A DNA stretch of 64,000 bases from contig NZ_CP036186.1 of NCBI RefSeq assembly GCF_015291885.1, forward strand, positions 4,354,001 through 4,418,000, read 5' to 3'. A program made the position numbers and the translations under genes. Numbering within the stretch: the first letter of the stretch is position 1; each line of letters begins with the position of its first letter. This DNA is from Stutzerimonas stutzeri. Its GTDB lineage: Bacteria; Pseudomonadota; Gammaproteobacteria; Pseudomonadales; Pseudomonadaceae. Below are positions 33,517-42,530 of the stretch, piece after piece. Below the pieces are notes generated by a model. That model saw nothing but the letters and a program-made list of their open reading frames with translations. It had not been told where the DNA came from and ran no database searches.

Positions 33517-34853
33517 TTGGGTTGCCGGATGGCTGGGCTGTTTGCAGCTTAGCCGACATTGGCCATATCGTTACAGGTAAAACCCCAAGTACAAAGAAGG
33601 CTAACTTCTACGGTGGAAGTATTCCCTTCATCAAACCGGGCGATCTCGACCATTCAGGTCCAGTACGCACGACAGAAACTTTTCTGACGGATGCCGGCGC
33701 TGCAGAAGTCCCTAGTCTGCCGCCGCAAAGCATCGTAGTGACCTGTATCGGAAACTTGGGGAAAGTTGGTCTAACCACAACGACATCAGCCACAAATCAG
33801 CAAATCAACGCTTTGATTCCCGACAATGGCATCGACCCGGCCTACGTATTTCATTATTCCAAGACATTGAGACCATGGCTCGAAGCGCAGTCTTCTGCCA
33901 CAACGATCTCCATCGTAAATAAAAGCATTTTTTCTAAAGCGCCTGTTCCGCTGCCCCCAGCAGCCGAACAAACCCGCATCGCAGCCAAGCTCGATGAACT
34001 GCTGGCCCAGGTCGATACCTTGAAAGCCCGCATCGACGGCATCCCCGCGCTGCTCAAGCGCTTCCGCCAATCCGTCCTCGCCGCCGCCGTTTCCGGGCGG
34101 TTGACGGATGAATGGCGCAGCACTCACGGCGTGGGCTCAAATTGGGACAGGACTGCCCTCGACTCAGTATGCCGCGCCGCATTCGATGGTCCATTTGGCT
34201 CCAAGCTTAAGTCTGATGACTATACGAGCGAGGGCGTTCGGGTGGTGCGGTTAGAAAATATCGGCCACCTAAATTTCATTGCTGAGAAGAACACGTTCAT
34301 AAGCCTCGAGAAATTCAAAGAGCTTTCCAAAAACAAGCTTGCGCCAGGAGATATTCTTTTCTCTTCGTTTGTGGATGAGGAAATAAGGGTCTGTCAGCTG
34401 CCTGAAAGCGGAGAGGTCTTCATCAACAAGGCGGATTGTTTCTGTCTTCGCATAGATAAAACGGCTGCAAGTCCTGTTTTCGTAATGTATGCGTTGGCTG
34501 CAAGGCGTACTTATCGCCAGATCAGAGAAGCGGTGCATGGTGCAACGCGGCCTCGAATCAATCTCGGGTTCCTGAAGAGTTTTGAGATCAGCCTTCCCTC
34601 GCTTGAGGAACAAACCGAAATCGTCCGTCGCGTCGAACAGCTCTTCGCCTTCGCCGACCAACTCGAAGCCCGCCTCAAAGCCGCCCAGGCGCGCATCGAC
34701 CGCCTAACCCAGAGCATCCTCGCCAAAGCCTTCCGCGGCGAATTGGTACCCCAGGACCCCAACGATGAACCGGCCAGCGTGCTGCTGGAACGCATCAAGG
34801 CCCAACGCGCCGCCGCGCCCAAGGCAAAGCGCGGCAGAAAGGCCTCTGCATGA
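33513..34853 (+). CDS. hsdS: Type I restriction specificity subunit (446 aa)
   Basis: Determines the bipartite target. Two target-recognition domains are seen, about 1-140 (starting [14 protein letters not shown]) and about 210-365. Each is followed by a conserved helix: [24 protein letters not shown] (about 150) and [24 protein letters not shown] (about 368). TRD2 uses clearly different, lower-GC codons than the conserved helices, consistent with past domain exchange. The C-terminus ends [10 protein letters not shown]. The last four bases overlap the next ORF, which repeats this C-terminus. Confidence 0.94.
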   Translation: MIGLPDGWAVCSLADIGHIVTGKTPSTKKANFYGGSIPFIKPGDLDHSGPVRTTETFLTDAGAAEVPSLPPQSIVVTCIGNLGKVGLTTTTSATNQQINALIPDNGIDPAYVFHYSKTLRPWLEAQSSATTISIVNKSIFSKAPVPLPPAAEQTRIAAKLDELLAQVDTLKARIDGIPALLKRFRQSVLAAAVSGRLTDEWRSTHGVGSNWDRTALDSVCRAAFDGPFGSKLKSDDYTSEGVRVVRLENIGHLNFIAEKNTFISLEKFKELSKNKLAPGDILFSSFVDEEIRVCQLPESGEVFINKADCFCLRIDKTAASPVFVMYALAARRTYRQIREAVHGATRPRINLGFLKSFEISLPSLEEQTEIVRRVEQLFAFADQLEARLKAAQARIDRLTQSILAKAFRGELVPQDPNDEPASVLLERIKAQRAAAPKAKRGRKASA

Positions 34854-35182
34854 ACCGGCCGCAAACCGAAATGCTCGGCGCATCCATGCGCCTCGGCCTA
34901 CGGCCCGCCCTGCGGGCGTCCAAAATCGTTCCTGACGATTTTGTCGTCCGCCGCGTCGAACAACTCTTCGCCTTCGCCGACCAACTGGAAGCCCGCGTCA
35001 AAGCCGCCCAGGCACGCATCGACCGCCTGACCCAAAGCATCCTTGCCAAGGCCTTCCGCGGCGAACTGGTGCCGCAGGACCCGAATGACGAACCGGCCAG
35101 CGTGCTGCTGGAGCGCATCAAGGCCCAACGCGCCGCTGCGCCCAAGGCCAAACGCGGTCGCCGGGCCGCTACGCTGAGCTAA
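34850..35182 (+). pseudogene. hsdS: Leftover hsdS 3' end (second copy of the C-terminal helix)
   Basis: From about residue 33 this 110-aa ORF repeats the hsdS tail ([21 protein letters not shown] ... [11 protein letters not shown]). DNA 34944-35161 aligns with 34621-34838, with most differences at third codon positions, so it is not a fresh duplication but the tail of a different hsdS allele. The first 32 residues are encoded by a repeat-like segment (34880-34943). It has no recognition domain and would be at most a helix fragment able to pair with HsdS. Confidence 0.8.
34880..34943. repeat. Palindrome-rich insert between the two hsdS tails
   Basis: Contains GGCGCATCCATGCGCC (34882-34897), the complementary words GCCCGCC/GGGCG and AAAATCGT/ACGATTTT around TCCTG (34922-34942). 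It resembles the REP-like dyads found between Pseudomonas genes. It marks the junction of the old and new hsdS alleles. Confidence 0.55.
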
Positions 35183-35209
35183 GCCACTTCATCAGGAAGA
35201 GAACGAACC

Positions 35210-36145
35210 ATGTCCGTGCCGACCTACGACCAGTTCATCGAACCCATCCTGCGCTACCTCGCCGCCCACCCGGAGGGCGCCACGGCGAGCGAGGCCCACG
35301 AAGCGGCTGCCCAGGCATTGGGTCTGAGCGAGGCGCAGCGGCAGGAAACCACCAACAGCGGCCAGGCCACCTACAAGAACCGTGCAGGCTGGGCGCATGA
35401 CCGCCTCAAGCGCGCCGGCTTTTCCAACAGCGCCAAGCATGGCTACTGGAAACTGACGGGCGACGGACTTGCCTTCGCGCAAAGCAACCCGGCACCGCTG
35501 AGCCCAGAGCAGGTCAAGCATCTGGCGATGAGCTACATGAGCGTGAAGCTGAAGCCGGCGCCGGACGCCGCCTCGCTGGATGAGAGCAGCGACACACAAG
35601 CGCTGATCACCCAGGCAGAAATTGCCACCAGCAGCCCACAGGAGCGGCTGGATCAGGCGCTGCTCGAGCTGCGCACCAGCGTCGCCGGTGATCTGCTGGA
35701 TAGTCTGCTGCAGGCCAGCCCGACGCGCTTCGAGCATATCGTGCTCGACGTGCTGCATAGCCTGGGCTACGGCGCCAACCGCCAGGCCCTGCAGCAGGTG
35801 GGCGGCAGCGGTGACGGCGGCATCGACGGGGTGATCTCGCTCGATGCGCTGGGGCTGGAGAAGGTCTATGTGCAGGCCAAGCGCTGGCAGAGCACGGTCG
35901 GCCGCCCCGAACTGCAAGCCTTCTACGGTGCTCTGGCCGGGCAGAAAGCGCGGCGCGGCGTGTTCATGACCACCTCGGGCTTCACCGCCCAGGCGATCGA
36001 CTTCGCACGCTCGGTCGAAGGCCTGGTGCTGGTCGACGGCAAGCGCCTGGTCAACCTGATGCTCGATCACGAGGTTGGCGTCAGCTCGCAGCTCTACAAG
36101 GTGCCAAGGCTCGACAGCGACTACTTCGACGAATCGCTCGGCTGA
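35210..36145 (+). CDS. mrr: Mrr-type restriction endonuclease (311 aa)
   Basis: Cuts modified DNA, by family. The N-terminal winged-helix Mrr_N domain (about 1-90) has TYDQFIEPILRYLAAHPEGA and NRAGWAHDRLKRAG. The C-terminal Mrr_cat domain (about 165-295) has FEHIVLDVLHSLGYG, GGSGDGGIDGVI and VYVQAKRW, the D...QxK catalytic set, followed by GVFMTTSGFT. It lies 27 bp behind the hsdS remnant in the same direction. A methylation-dependent nuclease next to a methylating system may be a backup against phages with foreign methylation. Confidence 0.94.
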   Translation: MSVPTYDQFIEPILRYLAAHPEGATASEAHEAAAQALGLSEAQRQETTNSGQATYKNRAGWAHDRLKRAGFSNSAKHGYWKLTGDGLAFAQSNPAPLSPEQVKHLAMSYMSVKLKPAPDAASLDESSDTQALITQAEIATSSPQERLDQALLELRTSVAGDLLDSLLQASPTRFEHIVLDVLHSLGYGANRQALQQVGGSGDGGIDGVISLDALGLEKVYVQAKRWQSTVGRPELQAFYGALAGQKARRGVFMTTSGFTAQAIDFARSVEGLVLVDGKRLVNLMLDHEVGVSSQLYKVPRLDSDYFDESLG

Positions 36146-36181
36146 TAGATACCGCACCGGGTTGTAGGCCGGGGGAAGTGA

Positions 36182-36212
36182 AAGGCTCGCAGAAATGCGG
36201 GCCTTTTTCGTT
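36182..36212 (+). terminator. Terminator, right copy of the 31-bp repeat
   Basis: Identical over 31 bp to 26238-26268 (stem AGGCTCGC/GCGGGCCT, then TTTTTC). Here it ends the mrr transcript. The two copies bracket the whole type I locus. Confidence 0.85.
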
Positions 36213-36320
36213 ACGGCGCCGCGCACTGGCATGGGCGCCCAGCTGTAAGTTTCGCCCGCCGCGTTGCCTCCTGGACATGAGCGTGTAGAATCCCGCGCCC
36301 CAAAATCAGGAGACAGAACG

Positions 36321-36743
36321 TTGGTGATTCATTACTCCGCCTCCAATGGCAATGTCGCATGTGGGCGCACGGGATCGAGCCTGAACAGTTCGGCGGACGC
36401 CACTCAGGTTTCCTGCAAGCTGTGCCTGCGCAGCGTGGAAAAGGCGGTAAGCGAGCCTGTACGCAAGACACCGAGCCTCGCCGAACTGCGGGCTGCCGCA
36501 AAGGCGGCGAAAACTGTGGCGGTTGCGCCCGCGGCGGTCGCGACGACTGCAACCACTGCGGCGGTGAAGCCGGCGAGCACGCGAACACCCGCAGCGGCGA
36601 TCAAGGCCGCTCCGACTGCGCCCGACGCGGCAGCGAAGCCGGTTGCCGTTCCGTCCGTGCGTGCCGAATGGCACAAGCGCCTCGAGCAGCTGCCGGGACG
36701 CAACCGCCAGCCACGTGGCGTCGCGCGGCAGGCCTTCATCTAG
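36321..36743 (+). CDS. Unknown Ala-rich protein with N-terminal Cys motif (140 aa)
   Basis: The TTG at 36321 follows a strong AGGAGA site by about 7 bases, so I prefer it to the ATG at 36264, which has no site. The N-terminal 40 residues (VIHYSASNGNVACGR ... CKLCLRSVEK) have three Cys that could bind a metal. The remainder is a low-complexity Ala/Pro/Thr/Val stretch (about 55-115), then a basic tail (EWHKRLEQLPGRNRQPRG). It is core-type DNA right after the accessory block. No function assigned. Confidence 0.65.
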   Translation: MVIHYSASNGNVACGRTGSSLNSSADATQVSCKLCLRSVEKAVSEPVRKTPSLAELRAAAKAAKTVAVAPAAVATTATTAAVKPASTRTPAAAIKAAPTAPDAAAKPVAVPSVRAEWHKRLEQLPGRNRQPRGVARQAFI

Positions 36744-36763
36744 AACGTCAAGCGTCGTGGCGC

Positions 36764-37321
36764 TCAGCCTTGCACGATGCGCAGGTCCGGCCAGGTTTCG
36801 GACCAGCGCTTCGCGGCCAGGCGATCGAGATAGACCTGCCGTTTACGGCCACGAAAGGCCGCGGTGGGACGGACGATCAGCGCGAAAAGGTCGTCCAGAC
36901 CCAGGGGGGCGGCGAACTCGATCTCGCCCTCCTCGCTCAGCCTGACCCCGATGGCCGTGGCCGTTTCCGGCCAATGGCACATCGCGTCTGCTGAGGTCCT
37001 ATAGGGCCGATCGCCGTTGTGCAGATGCATGCGCGCCTGGTTCTTCACCGACCATTCGAGCGAGGCGTCGGCACGCCGCAATCCCGCTTCGATCTCGGCG
37101 TCCGCCGCCGCGTCGCAGCGCCCCCGGTCGAACCAGATGACGTCGATGTCAGCCGGCAAGGCGCTGCGGCCACGCCGATGCAGGTGATCCCATACCGCGC
37201 TGCGCACGAATCCGGCGGCCACCCAGCAATCCGGCAAGCCGAGCGCCCTGACGTGGACAAGGCAGCGCATGCGCAGCGGATCGGCGGCGATGATGGCGCG
37301 CAACTGGGCGTGTGTCGGCAT
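36764..37321 (-). CDS. Nucleotidyltransferase family protein (185 aa)
   Basis: Resembles the NTP_transf_6/COG3575 group of putative nucleotidyltransferases. It has WVAAGFVRSAVWDHLHRRG (about 34-52), then ADIDVIWFD (metal-binding DxD, about 57-65) and LGLDDLFALIVRPT near the end. The substrate is unknown. ATG 37321 has AGGA upstream; the frame extends to 37369 without better support. It stands alone and faces the previous gene. Confidence 0.75.
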   Translation of the reverse strand: MPTHAQLRAIIAADPLRMRCLVHVRALGLPDCWVAAGFVRSAVWDHLHRRGRSALPADIDVIWFDRGRCDAAADAEIEAGLRRADASLEWSVKNQARMHLHNGDRPYRTSADAMCHWPETATAIGVRLSEEGEIEFAAPLGLDDLFALIVRPTAAFRGRKRQVYLDRLAAKRWSETWPDLRIVQG

Positions 37322-37452
37322 GAGCTCGGTCCTGGCGGCTGGAAGCGGCCAGGCTAGCAGGTGGCACACGACGGCGCTGCCGGTGCCCCGTCTTAGCGAA
37401 CCCCTGTTCTGTCCAGCACTCTAAACCGCAACCCACAGCGGAGGACTCATGC

Positions 37453-37677
37453 ATGGACAACTACCACATCAATGTCACCGATTCGGGCTGGGAACTGCGC
37501 AAGCAAGGGGCCACCCGCGCCTCGAAGACCGCTGCCACCAAGGACGAGATGCTGCAGGTCACCGCGGCCTTTCTCGAAGGCAGGACGGCTTCGGTAAAGA
37601 TCCACAAGAAGGACGGTACCATCCAGGAAGAGCGCACCTACCCGCGCAGTGCCGACCCGCGCCGCAGCGAGGGCTGA
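37453..37677 (+). CDS. DUF2188 domain protein (74 aa)
   Basis: A small soluble protein of the DUF2188 family: GWELRKQGATRASKTAATKDEMLQ, then SVKIHKKDGTIQEERTYPRSADP. These are predicted two-strand repeats with unknown function, often seen with stress genes. An AGGA-like site precedes ATG 37453, and the preceding ATG at 37449 is out of frame. Confidence 0.8.
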   Translation: MDNYHINVTDSGWELRKQGATRASKTAATKDEMLQVTAAFLEGRTASVKIHKKDGTIQEERTYPRSADPRRSEG

Positions 37678-37709
37678 CCAAGACTTAACCGCCCAGCCGG
37701 GATCCTGTC

Positions 37710-38348
37710 TCAGCGATTGGGCTGCGGCGTCAGGCGCAGGTACGGCTTGACCGCCCGATAGCCCTTGGGAAAGCGCTGCTTGATCTCCTCCTCGTCCTTG
37801 AGCGAGGGCACGATCACCACCTCATCACCGTCCTGCCAGTTGGCCGGGGTGGCGACCTTGTGGTTGTCGGTCAGCTGCAACGAATCGATCACCCGCAGGA
37901 TCTCGTGGAAGTTGCGCCCGGTGCTCGCCGGGTAGGTGATGGTCAGACGCACCTTCTTGTTCGGATCGATGACGAACAACGAGCGCACCGTCAGGGTGTC
38001 GTTGGCGTTGGGATGAATCAGGTCGTACAGCTCGGAGACCTTGCGGTCGGCATCAGCCAGGATCGGGAAGTTGACGCGGGTGTTCTGCGTCTCGTTGATG
38101 TCGTCGATCCACTTGATGTGCGAATCCACCGGGTCCACGGACAGGGCGATGGCCTTGACGTTGCGCTTGGCGAACTCGTCCTTCAGCTTGGCGGTGAAGC
38201 CCAGTTCGGTGGTGCACACCGGGGTGAAGTCGGCCGGGTGCGAGAACAGCACACCCCAGCTGTCACCCAGCCACTCGTGGAAGCGGATGCGGCCTTCGCT
38301 GGAATCCTGTTCGAAATCGGGGGCGATGTCGCCGAGGCGGATGCTCAT
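37710..38348 (-). CDS. 1-Cys peroxiredoxin (212 aa)
   Basis: Reduces peroxides using one peroxidatic Cys. The active site HPADFTPVCTTELGFTAK carries the Cys (about 46) with the catalytic Thr and Pro. The long C-terminus with VKPYLRLTPQP is typical of the Prx6/LsfA group. Pseudomonas members are linked to sulfur-starvation and oxidative stress responses, which fits the sulfate cluster nearby. ATG 38348 follows AGGAGA; the frame to 38381 is not needed. Confidence 0.92.
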   Translation of the reverse strand: MSIRLGDIAPDFEQDSSEGRIRFHEWLGDSWGVLFSHPADFTPVCTTELGFTAKLKDEFAKRNVKAIALSVDPVDSHIKWIDDINETQNTRVNFPILADADRKVSELYDLIHPNANDTLTVRSLFVIDPNKKVRLTITYPASTGRNFHEILRVIDSLQLTDNHKVATPANWQDGDEVVIVPSLKDEEEIKQRFPKGYRAVKPYLRLTPQPNR

Positions 38349-38395
38349 CTTCGTTCTCCTTTCTTGCGTGGGTTGCGGCATTGGTTGATAGCGAT

Positions 38396-38971
38396 TCAGG
38401 CGCGCCGTTGCGCCTGTCGCTCGATCCGGCTCTGCAAGCGGTACAGACTGGCGAAGCCCTGCTCCCAGCGCCGATGTCCGGAGGCAACGTTGATATGCCC
38501 GGCACCGGCCAAAATCGTGGTCTCGCTGCCCCAGGCGTGGCCCATCTCGACGGCACGCGCGGCACTGGCAGCAGTGTCGTTGTCCGAGCCGATCAGCAGG
38601 CTGGCGAATGGCAAAGGCTGGCGAGGGATCGGGGCGAAGTTGCGTAATGCTTCCGGGCAGCCGCTGCGTTCGACATCCGCGGGGGCCACCAGCAGGGCGC
38701 CGCGCACCCGTTGCAGCAGCTGCGCAGGTGCCTGAGCCGCCCAGTGCGCAACCGTGATGCAGCCCAGGCTGTGCGCCACCAGAATGATCGGTTCGTCATG
38801 AGCGGCAATGCTGCGCTGCAGCTCGGCGACCCAGTCTTCGCGACGCGGAAGGAGCCAGTCCTGCTGCTCCACTCGGGCGCTGCCCGGCAGGGTGCGTTGC
38901 CAATGGCTCTGCCAATGCTCATCGGGCGAGCCGTGCCAGCCCGGCACGATCAGATAACGGATGCTGCGCAT
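38396..38971 (-). CDS. RBBP9/YdeN-type alpha/beta hydrolase (191 aa)
   Basis: A serine hydrolase-like protein. YLIVPGWHGSPDEHWQSHW (about 6-24) and the nucleophile elbow ILVAHSLGCITVAHW (Ser about 70) identify the family. The acid lies in SLLIGSDNDTAA and the His in ILAGAGHINVASGH. The substrate is unknown. It is 47 bp upstream of the peroxiredoxin in the same direction, so it may be co-transcribed. Confidence 0.88.
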   Translation of the reverse strand: MRSIRYLIVPGWHGSPDEHWQSHWQRTLPGSARVEQQDWLLPRREDWVAELQRSIAAHDEPIILVAHSLGCITVAHWAAQAPAQLLQRVRGALLVAPADVERSGCPEALRNFAPIPRQPLPFASLLIGSDNDTAASAARAVEMGHAWGSETTILAGAGHINVASGHRRWEQGFASLYRLQSRIERQAQRRA

Positions 38972-39023
38972 ATCGGCGCCTCCTGTGATTCATGGCGGCC
39001 AGTCTAGACAGCAGATCGATTCG

Positions 39024-39142
39024 CTTAAAAAGAATAAAGAATTCTTTATTTATTCTTTTTAAGAATATGAGGTCGACTGATAAAGAATCTTTTTGTTATT
39101 CCATAAAGATCTATAAATGTTCTTAAACAATATTTTTAAGAA
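39024..39142. promoter_or_regulatory. AT-rich palindromic control region of the sulfur cluster
   Basis: CTTAAAAAGAATAAA (39024-39038) and TTTATTCTTTTTAAG (39049-39063) are perfect inverted arms; TTCTTAAA (39120-39127) and TTTAAGAA (39135-39142) form a second dyad. The AT content stands out from the flanks. It lies upstream of oscA and between divergent genes. In Pseudomonas such genes are under CysB; binding here is inferred. Confidence 0.6.
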
Positions 39143-39228
39143 TATTTCGCCCGCACCTATGATCCGCTCCACGCCTTGCTGGCTACGGCCGTTCCGGTCG
39201 TCACGAAAGGCTTTCACGGAGAACAGCA

Positions 39229-39408
39229 ATGACCGCGACCATTCGCAACCTCGAGGGGCAGGACGAAGCCAGCATCCTGCGCGAGATCAACAGTGCCCTG
39301 AGCGGCCTCAAGTTCGGCTCGGTTGAAATCACCGTGCACAACGGCCAGGTCGTGCAGATCGAGCGCAAGGAGAAGTTCCGCCTGCAGCCGACCGGCAAGA
39401 ACGCCTGA
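39229..39408 (+). CDS. oscA: Sulfur starvation response protein OscA (59 aa)
   Basis: A small DUF2292-family protein: MTATIRNLEGQDEASILREI, then LKFGSVEITVHNGQVVQIERKEKFRL. In Pseudomonas this protein precedes the sulfate transporter genes and is needed for organosulfur use and growth under chromate-induced sulfur limitation. The biochemical role is not known. ATG 39229 follows CGGAGAA. The frame is short but ends cleanly at TGA 39406-39408. It lies downstream of the AT-rich dyads. Confidence 0.88.
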   Translation: MTATIRNLEGQDEASILREINSALSGLKFGSVEITVHNGQVVQIERKEKFRLQPTGKNA

Positions 39409-39460
39409 TCTCCCGACTACCCCATCCATCAGCCCGACTGGACCACCGGAGGGCGTGACC

Positions 39461-39526
39461 ATGAAACGAGCCGAGACCATGAACACGCACCGGTACTGCA
39501 GCTGTCGTCCGCGAATGCGGAGCTAA
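39461..39526 (+). CDS. Short Cys-containing ORF, possible leader peptide (21 aa)
   Basis: A very good ribosome site (GGAGGG, 9 bases ahead) precedes ATG 39461. The peptide contains YCSCRPRMRS, with two Cys codons near its end. It is located between oscA and sbp. A Cys-sensing leader for sulfate uptake is plausible, but no clear attenuator hairpin was seen before sbp. Confidence 0.4.
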   Translation: MKRAETMNTHRYCSCRPRMRS

Positions 39527-39675
39527 TCGAGTCACTGAAAACCGCCTGACACAGCTAGACCAGGTTGCAACCCGCCAGGCTGCTTCTGCCTCGCCCTGCC
39601 TGTCTTCCAGCGTGATTTCAGCGACCGCCCCTGATGCGCCAACACATACAAATTAGTTTTTTCAGGAGCTGCACC

Positions 39676-40674
39676 ATGTCCATTCGTCGCTTCGCCCTCG
39701 CCGCCCTGGCGAGCGCGCTGTTCGCCGGCCCCGCACTGGCCGCCGATACCCTGCTCAACGTGTCCTACGATCCGACGCGCGAGCTCTATGTGGAATTCAA
39801 CAACGCCTTCAACAAGCACTGGCAGGCCCAGGGCCATGAGCCGATCAAGGTCCAGCAGTCCCATGGCGGCTCCGGTAAGCAGGCCCGTGCCGTCATCGAT
39901 GGTCTGCGCGCCGATGTGGTGACCCTGGCACTGGCGGGCGATATCGACGAGCTGCATCGCCTCGGCAAACTGATCCCCGAGGATTGGCAGACCCGCCTGC
40001 CGGACGCCAGCACGCCCTATACCTCGACCATCGTGTTCCTGGTGCGCAAGGGCAATCCGAAGGGCATCAAGGACTGGGACGACCTGGTCAAGCCGGGCGT
40101 CGAGGTGATCACGCCAAACCCGAAAACCTCCGGCGGCGCACGCTGGAATTTCCTCGCCGCCTGGGCCTATGCGCAGCAGAAATACGGCACTGAGAAACAA
40201 GCACAGGAATTCGTCGGGACGCTGTACAAGAACGTGCCCGTACTGGACACCGGCGCCCGCGGCTCGACCGTCACCTTCGTCAACAACGGCATCGGCGACG
40301 TGCTGCTGGCCTGGGAGAACGAGGCCTTTCTGGCCCTGAAGGAACAGGGCGGTGAAGACTTCGAGATCATCGCGCCGTCGCTGTCGATCCTCGCCGAGCC
40401 GCCGGTCGCGGTGGTCGACAAGAACGTCGAGCGCAAGGGCACGCGGGCGGTCGCCGAGGCCTACCTGAACTACCTGTACAGCGAGGAAGGTCAGCGCATC
40501 GCGGCGAAGAACTTCTACCGGCCGCGCAACGAGGCCGTGGCCGCCGAATTCAAGGATCAGTTCCCGGCGCTGAAGCTGGTCACCATCGACGGGGATTTCG
40601 GCGGCTGGAAGACCGCGCAGCCGAAGTTCTTCAATGATGGCGGCCTCTTCGACCAGATCTATCAGGCGCAGTAA
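39676..40674 (+). CDS. sbp: Periplasmic sulfate-binding protein (332 aa)
   Basis: Captures sulfate or thiosulfate in the periplasm for the CysTWA importer. It has a signal peptide [17 protein letters not shown] and the family block [17 protein letters not shown] directly after it. [16 protein letters not shown] (about 72-87) and [19 protein letters not shown] (about 150-168) are ligand-binding segments. ATG 39676 has CAGGAG upstream. The permease genes follow after 149 bp containing a hairpin repeat. Confidence 0.95.
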   Translation: MSIRRFALAALASALFAGPALAADTLLNVSYDPTRELYVEFNNAFNKHWQAQGHEPIKVQQSHGGSGKQARAVIDGLRADVVTLALAGDIDELHRLGKLIPEDWQTRLPDASTPYTSTIVFLVRKGNPKGIKDWDDLVKPGVEVITPNPKTSGGARWNFLAAWAYAQQKYGTEKQAQEFVGTLYKNVPVLDTGARGSTVTFVNNGIGDVLLAWENEAFLALKEQGGEDFEIIAPSLSILAEPPVAVVDKNVERKGTRAVAEAYLNYLYSEEGQRIAAKNFYRPRNEAVAAEFKDQFPALKLVTIDGDFGGWKTAQPKFFNDGGLFDQIYQAQ

Positions 40675-40688
40675 GCCGTGGATTTGTA

Positions 40689-40780
40689 GGGTGGATCACG
40701 CTTCATCGATCCACCCTCAACCCCGCAAGGCGTCGGCGGTGGAAGTAAAGAGCGACTTCCACCCTACGCGGGGCGTTTTT
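40689..40780. repeat. Nested hairpin repeat with T-run between sbp and cysT
   Basis: Two dyads: GGGTGGAT/ATCCACCC (40689-40696, 40709-40716) and GGTGGAAGT/ACTTCCACC (40738-40746, 40755-40763). The second is enclosed by CCCCGC/GCGGGG (40721-40726, 40768-40773) and followed by CGTTTTT. The GGGTGGA words are typical of intergenic repeats in Stutzerimonas. The T-run means it could partly terminate sbp transcription, raising binding protein over permease. Confidence 0.6.
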
Positions 40781-40823
40781 GACGCTTCAGCCAACACATT
40801 GATCAATAGAACAAGGCAGAGCC

Positions 40824-41639
40824 ATGTCCCGAACCTCCCCCGTCATACCCGGCTTCGGGCTGACGCTGGGCTACACCCTGGTGTACCTCAGCCTGTTGGT
40901 GCTGATTCCCCTGGGTGCGCTGTTTCTCAAGACCACCGAACTCTCCTGGGCGCAGTTCATCGCCATCGTCAGCGCGCCGCGCGTGCTGGCGGCGCTGAAG
41001 CTGAGCTTTGGCACCGCCTTCGCTGCCGCCGTGCTCAATGGCGTGATCGGCACGCTGCTGGCCTGGGTGCTGGTGCGCTATCGCTTCCCCGGCCGCAAGA
41101 TCATCGAGGCGATGATCGACCTGCCTTTCGCCCTTCCGACCGCGGTGGCAGGCATTGCCCTCACTGCGCTGTACGCGCCGAACGGACCGATCGGCCAGTT
41201 CGCCACGCAGATGGGCTTCAAGATCGCCTACAGCCCGCTGGGCATCACCCTGGCACTGACCTTCGTGACCCTGCCCTTCGTGGTGCGCACCCTCCAGCCG
41301 GTGCTCGCCGATATCCCTCGGGAAGTCGAAGAAGCCGCGGCCTGCCTTGGCGCGCGTCCACTGCAGGTTGTTCGCCATGTGCTCCTGCCAGCGCTGCTGC
41401 CCGCCTGGCTGACCGGCTTCGCCCTGGCCTTTGCCCGCGGCGTCGGCGAGTACGGCTCGGTGATCTTCATTGCCGGCAACATGCCGATGAAGACCGAGAT
41501 CCTGCCGCTGCTGATCATGGTCAAGCTGGATCAGTACGACTACGCCGGCGCCACGGCCATCGGCGTGCTGATGCTGGTGGTGTCGTTTGTTCTGCTGCTG
41601 TTCATCAACCTGCTGCAGCGCCGCATCGCGCATTCCTGA
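40824..41639 (+). CDS. cysT: Sulfate ABC transporter permease CysT (271 aa)
   Basis: A membrane subunit of the sulfate importer. Several hydrophobic helices ([40 protein letters not shown]) and the EAA coupling loop [23 protein letters not shown] (about 168-190) are seen. It pairs with CysW. First gene of a tightly spaced cysTWA set. Confidence 0.95.
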   Translation: MSRTSPVIPGFGLTLGYTLVYLSLLVLIPLGALFLKTTELSWAQFIAIVSAPRVLAALKLSFGTAFAAAVLNGVIGTLLAWVLVRYRFPGRKIIEAMIDLPFALPTAVAGIALTALYAPNGPIGQFATQMGFKIAYSPLGITLALTFVTLPFVVRTLQPVLADIPREVEEAAACLGARPLQVVRHVLLPALLPAWLTGFALAFARGVGEYGSVIFIAGNMPMKTEILPLLIMVKLDQYDYAGATAIGVLMLVVSFVLLLFINLLQRRIAHS

Positions 41640-41652
41640 AGAGGCCACCGAC

Positions 41653-42528
41653 ATGACTTCCGCCTCCCTATCGGTGACCGCAAACGCCACCGCCAATGCC
41701 ACGCGCCGCGGCAACGCCCTCGGCCGCCGGCTGCTGATCGTCGCCGCCTGGCTTGTCTTCGCGCTGTTTCTGTTGCTGCCCCTGCTGATCGTCGTCAGCG
41801 AAGCACTGAAGCAGGGCTTCGGCACATTTTTCACCGCCATCTTCGAGCCCGACGCCCTGGCGGCGCTCAAGCTCACCCTGCTTGCCGTGGGCATCTCGGT
41901 GCCGCTCAATATGGTGTTCGGCGTCGCCGCCGCCTGGTGCGTGAGCAAGTACGAGTTCCGCGGCAAGAGCCTGCTGGTGACCCTGATCGACCTGCCATTT
42001 TCGGTATCGCCGGTGATTGCCGGCCTGATCTACGTGCTCTTGTTCGGTGCCCAGGGCTATCTCGGCGAGTGGCTGAGTGATCGTGATATCCAGATCGTCT
42101 TCGCCGTGCCGGGCATCGTCCTGGCGACGCTGTTCGTCACTGTGCCCTTTGTCGCCCGCGAGCTGATCCCGCTGATGCAGGAACAGGGCAGCACCGAAGA
42201 GGAAGCCGCGCGGCTGCTCGGCGCCAGCGGCTGGCAGATGTTCTGGCACATCACCCTGCCGAACATCAAATGGGGCCTGATCTACGGCGTGGTGCTCTGC
42301 ACCGCGCGGGCGATGGGTGAGTTCGGCGCGGTGTCGGTGGTCTCCGGGCATATCCGCGGGCTGACCAACACCCTGCCGCTGCACGTCGAGATTCTCTACA
42401 ACGAATACAACCACGTCGCCGCGTTCAGCGTGGCCAGCCTGCTGCTGGGCCTGGCGGTGGTGATCCTGCTGCTCAAGCAGTGGAGCGAATCGCGTATCGC
42501 CCGCCTGCACGCCAACGCCGAGGAATGA
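41653..42528 (+). CDS. cysW: Sulfate ABC transporter permease CysW (291 aa)
   Basis: The second membrane subunit. After a Thr/Ala-rich N-terminus come the helix [21 protein letters not shown] (about 28-48) and further segments. The coupling loop is [22 protein letters not shown] (about 180-200). ATG 41653 lies 13 bp behind cysT; the frame upstream to 41587 overlaps cysT and is not used. The stop overlaps or abuts cysA. Confidence 0.95.
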   Translation: MTSASLSVTANATANATRRGNALGRRLLIVAAWLVFALFLLLPLLIVVSEALKQGFGTFFTAIFEPDALAALKLTLLAVGISVPLNMVFGVAAAWCVSKYEFRGKSLLVTLIDLPFSVSPVIAGLIYVLLFGAQGYLGEWLSDRDIQIVFAVPGIVLATLFVTVPFVARELIPLMQEQGSTEEEAARLLGASGWQMFWHITLPNIKWGLIYGVVLCTARAMGEFGAVSVVSGHIRGLTNTLPLHVEILYNEYNHVAAFSVASLLLGLAVVILLLKQWSESRIARLHANAEE

Positions 42529-42530
42529 CC

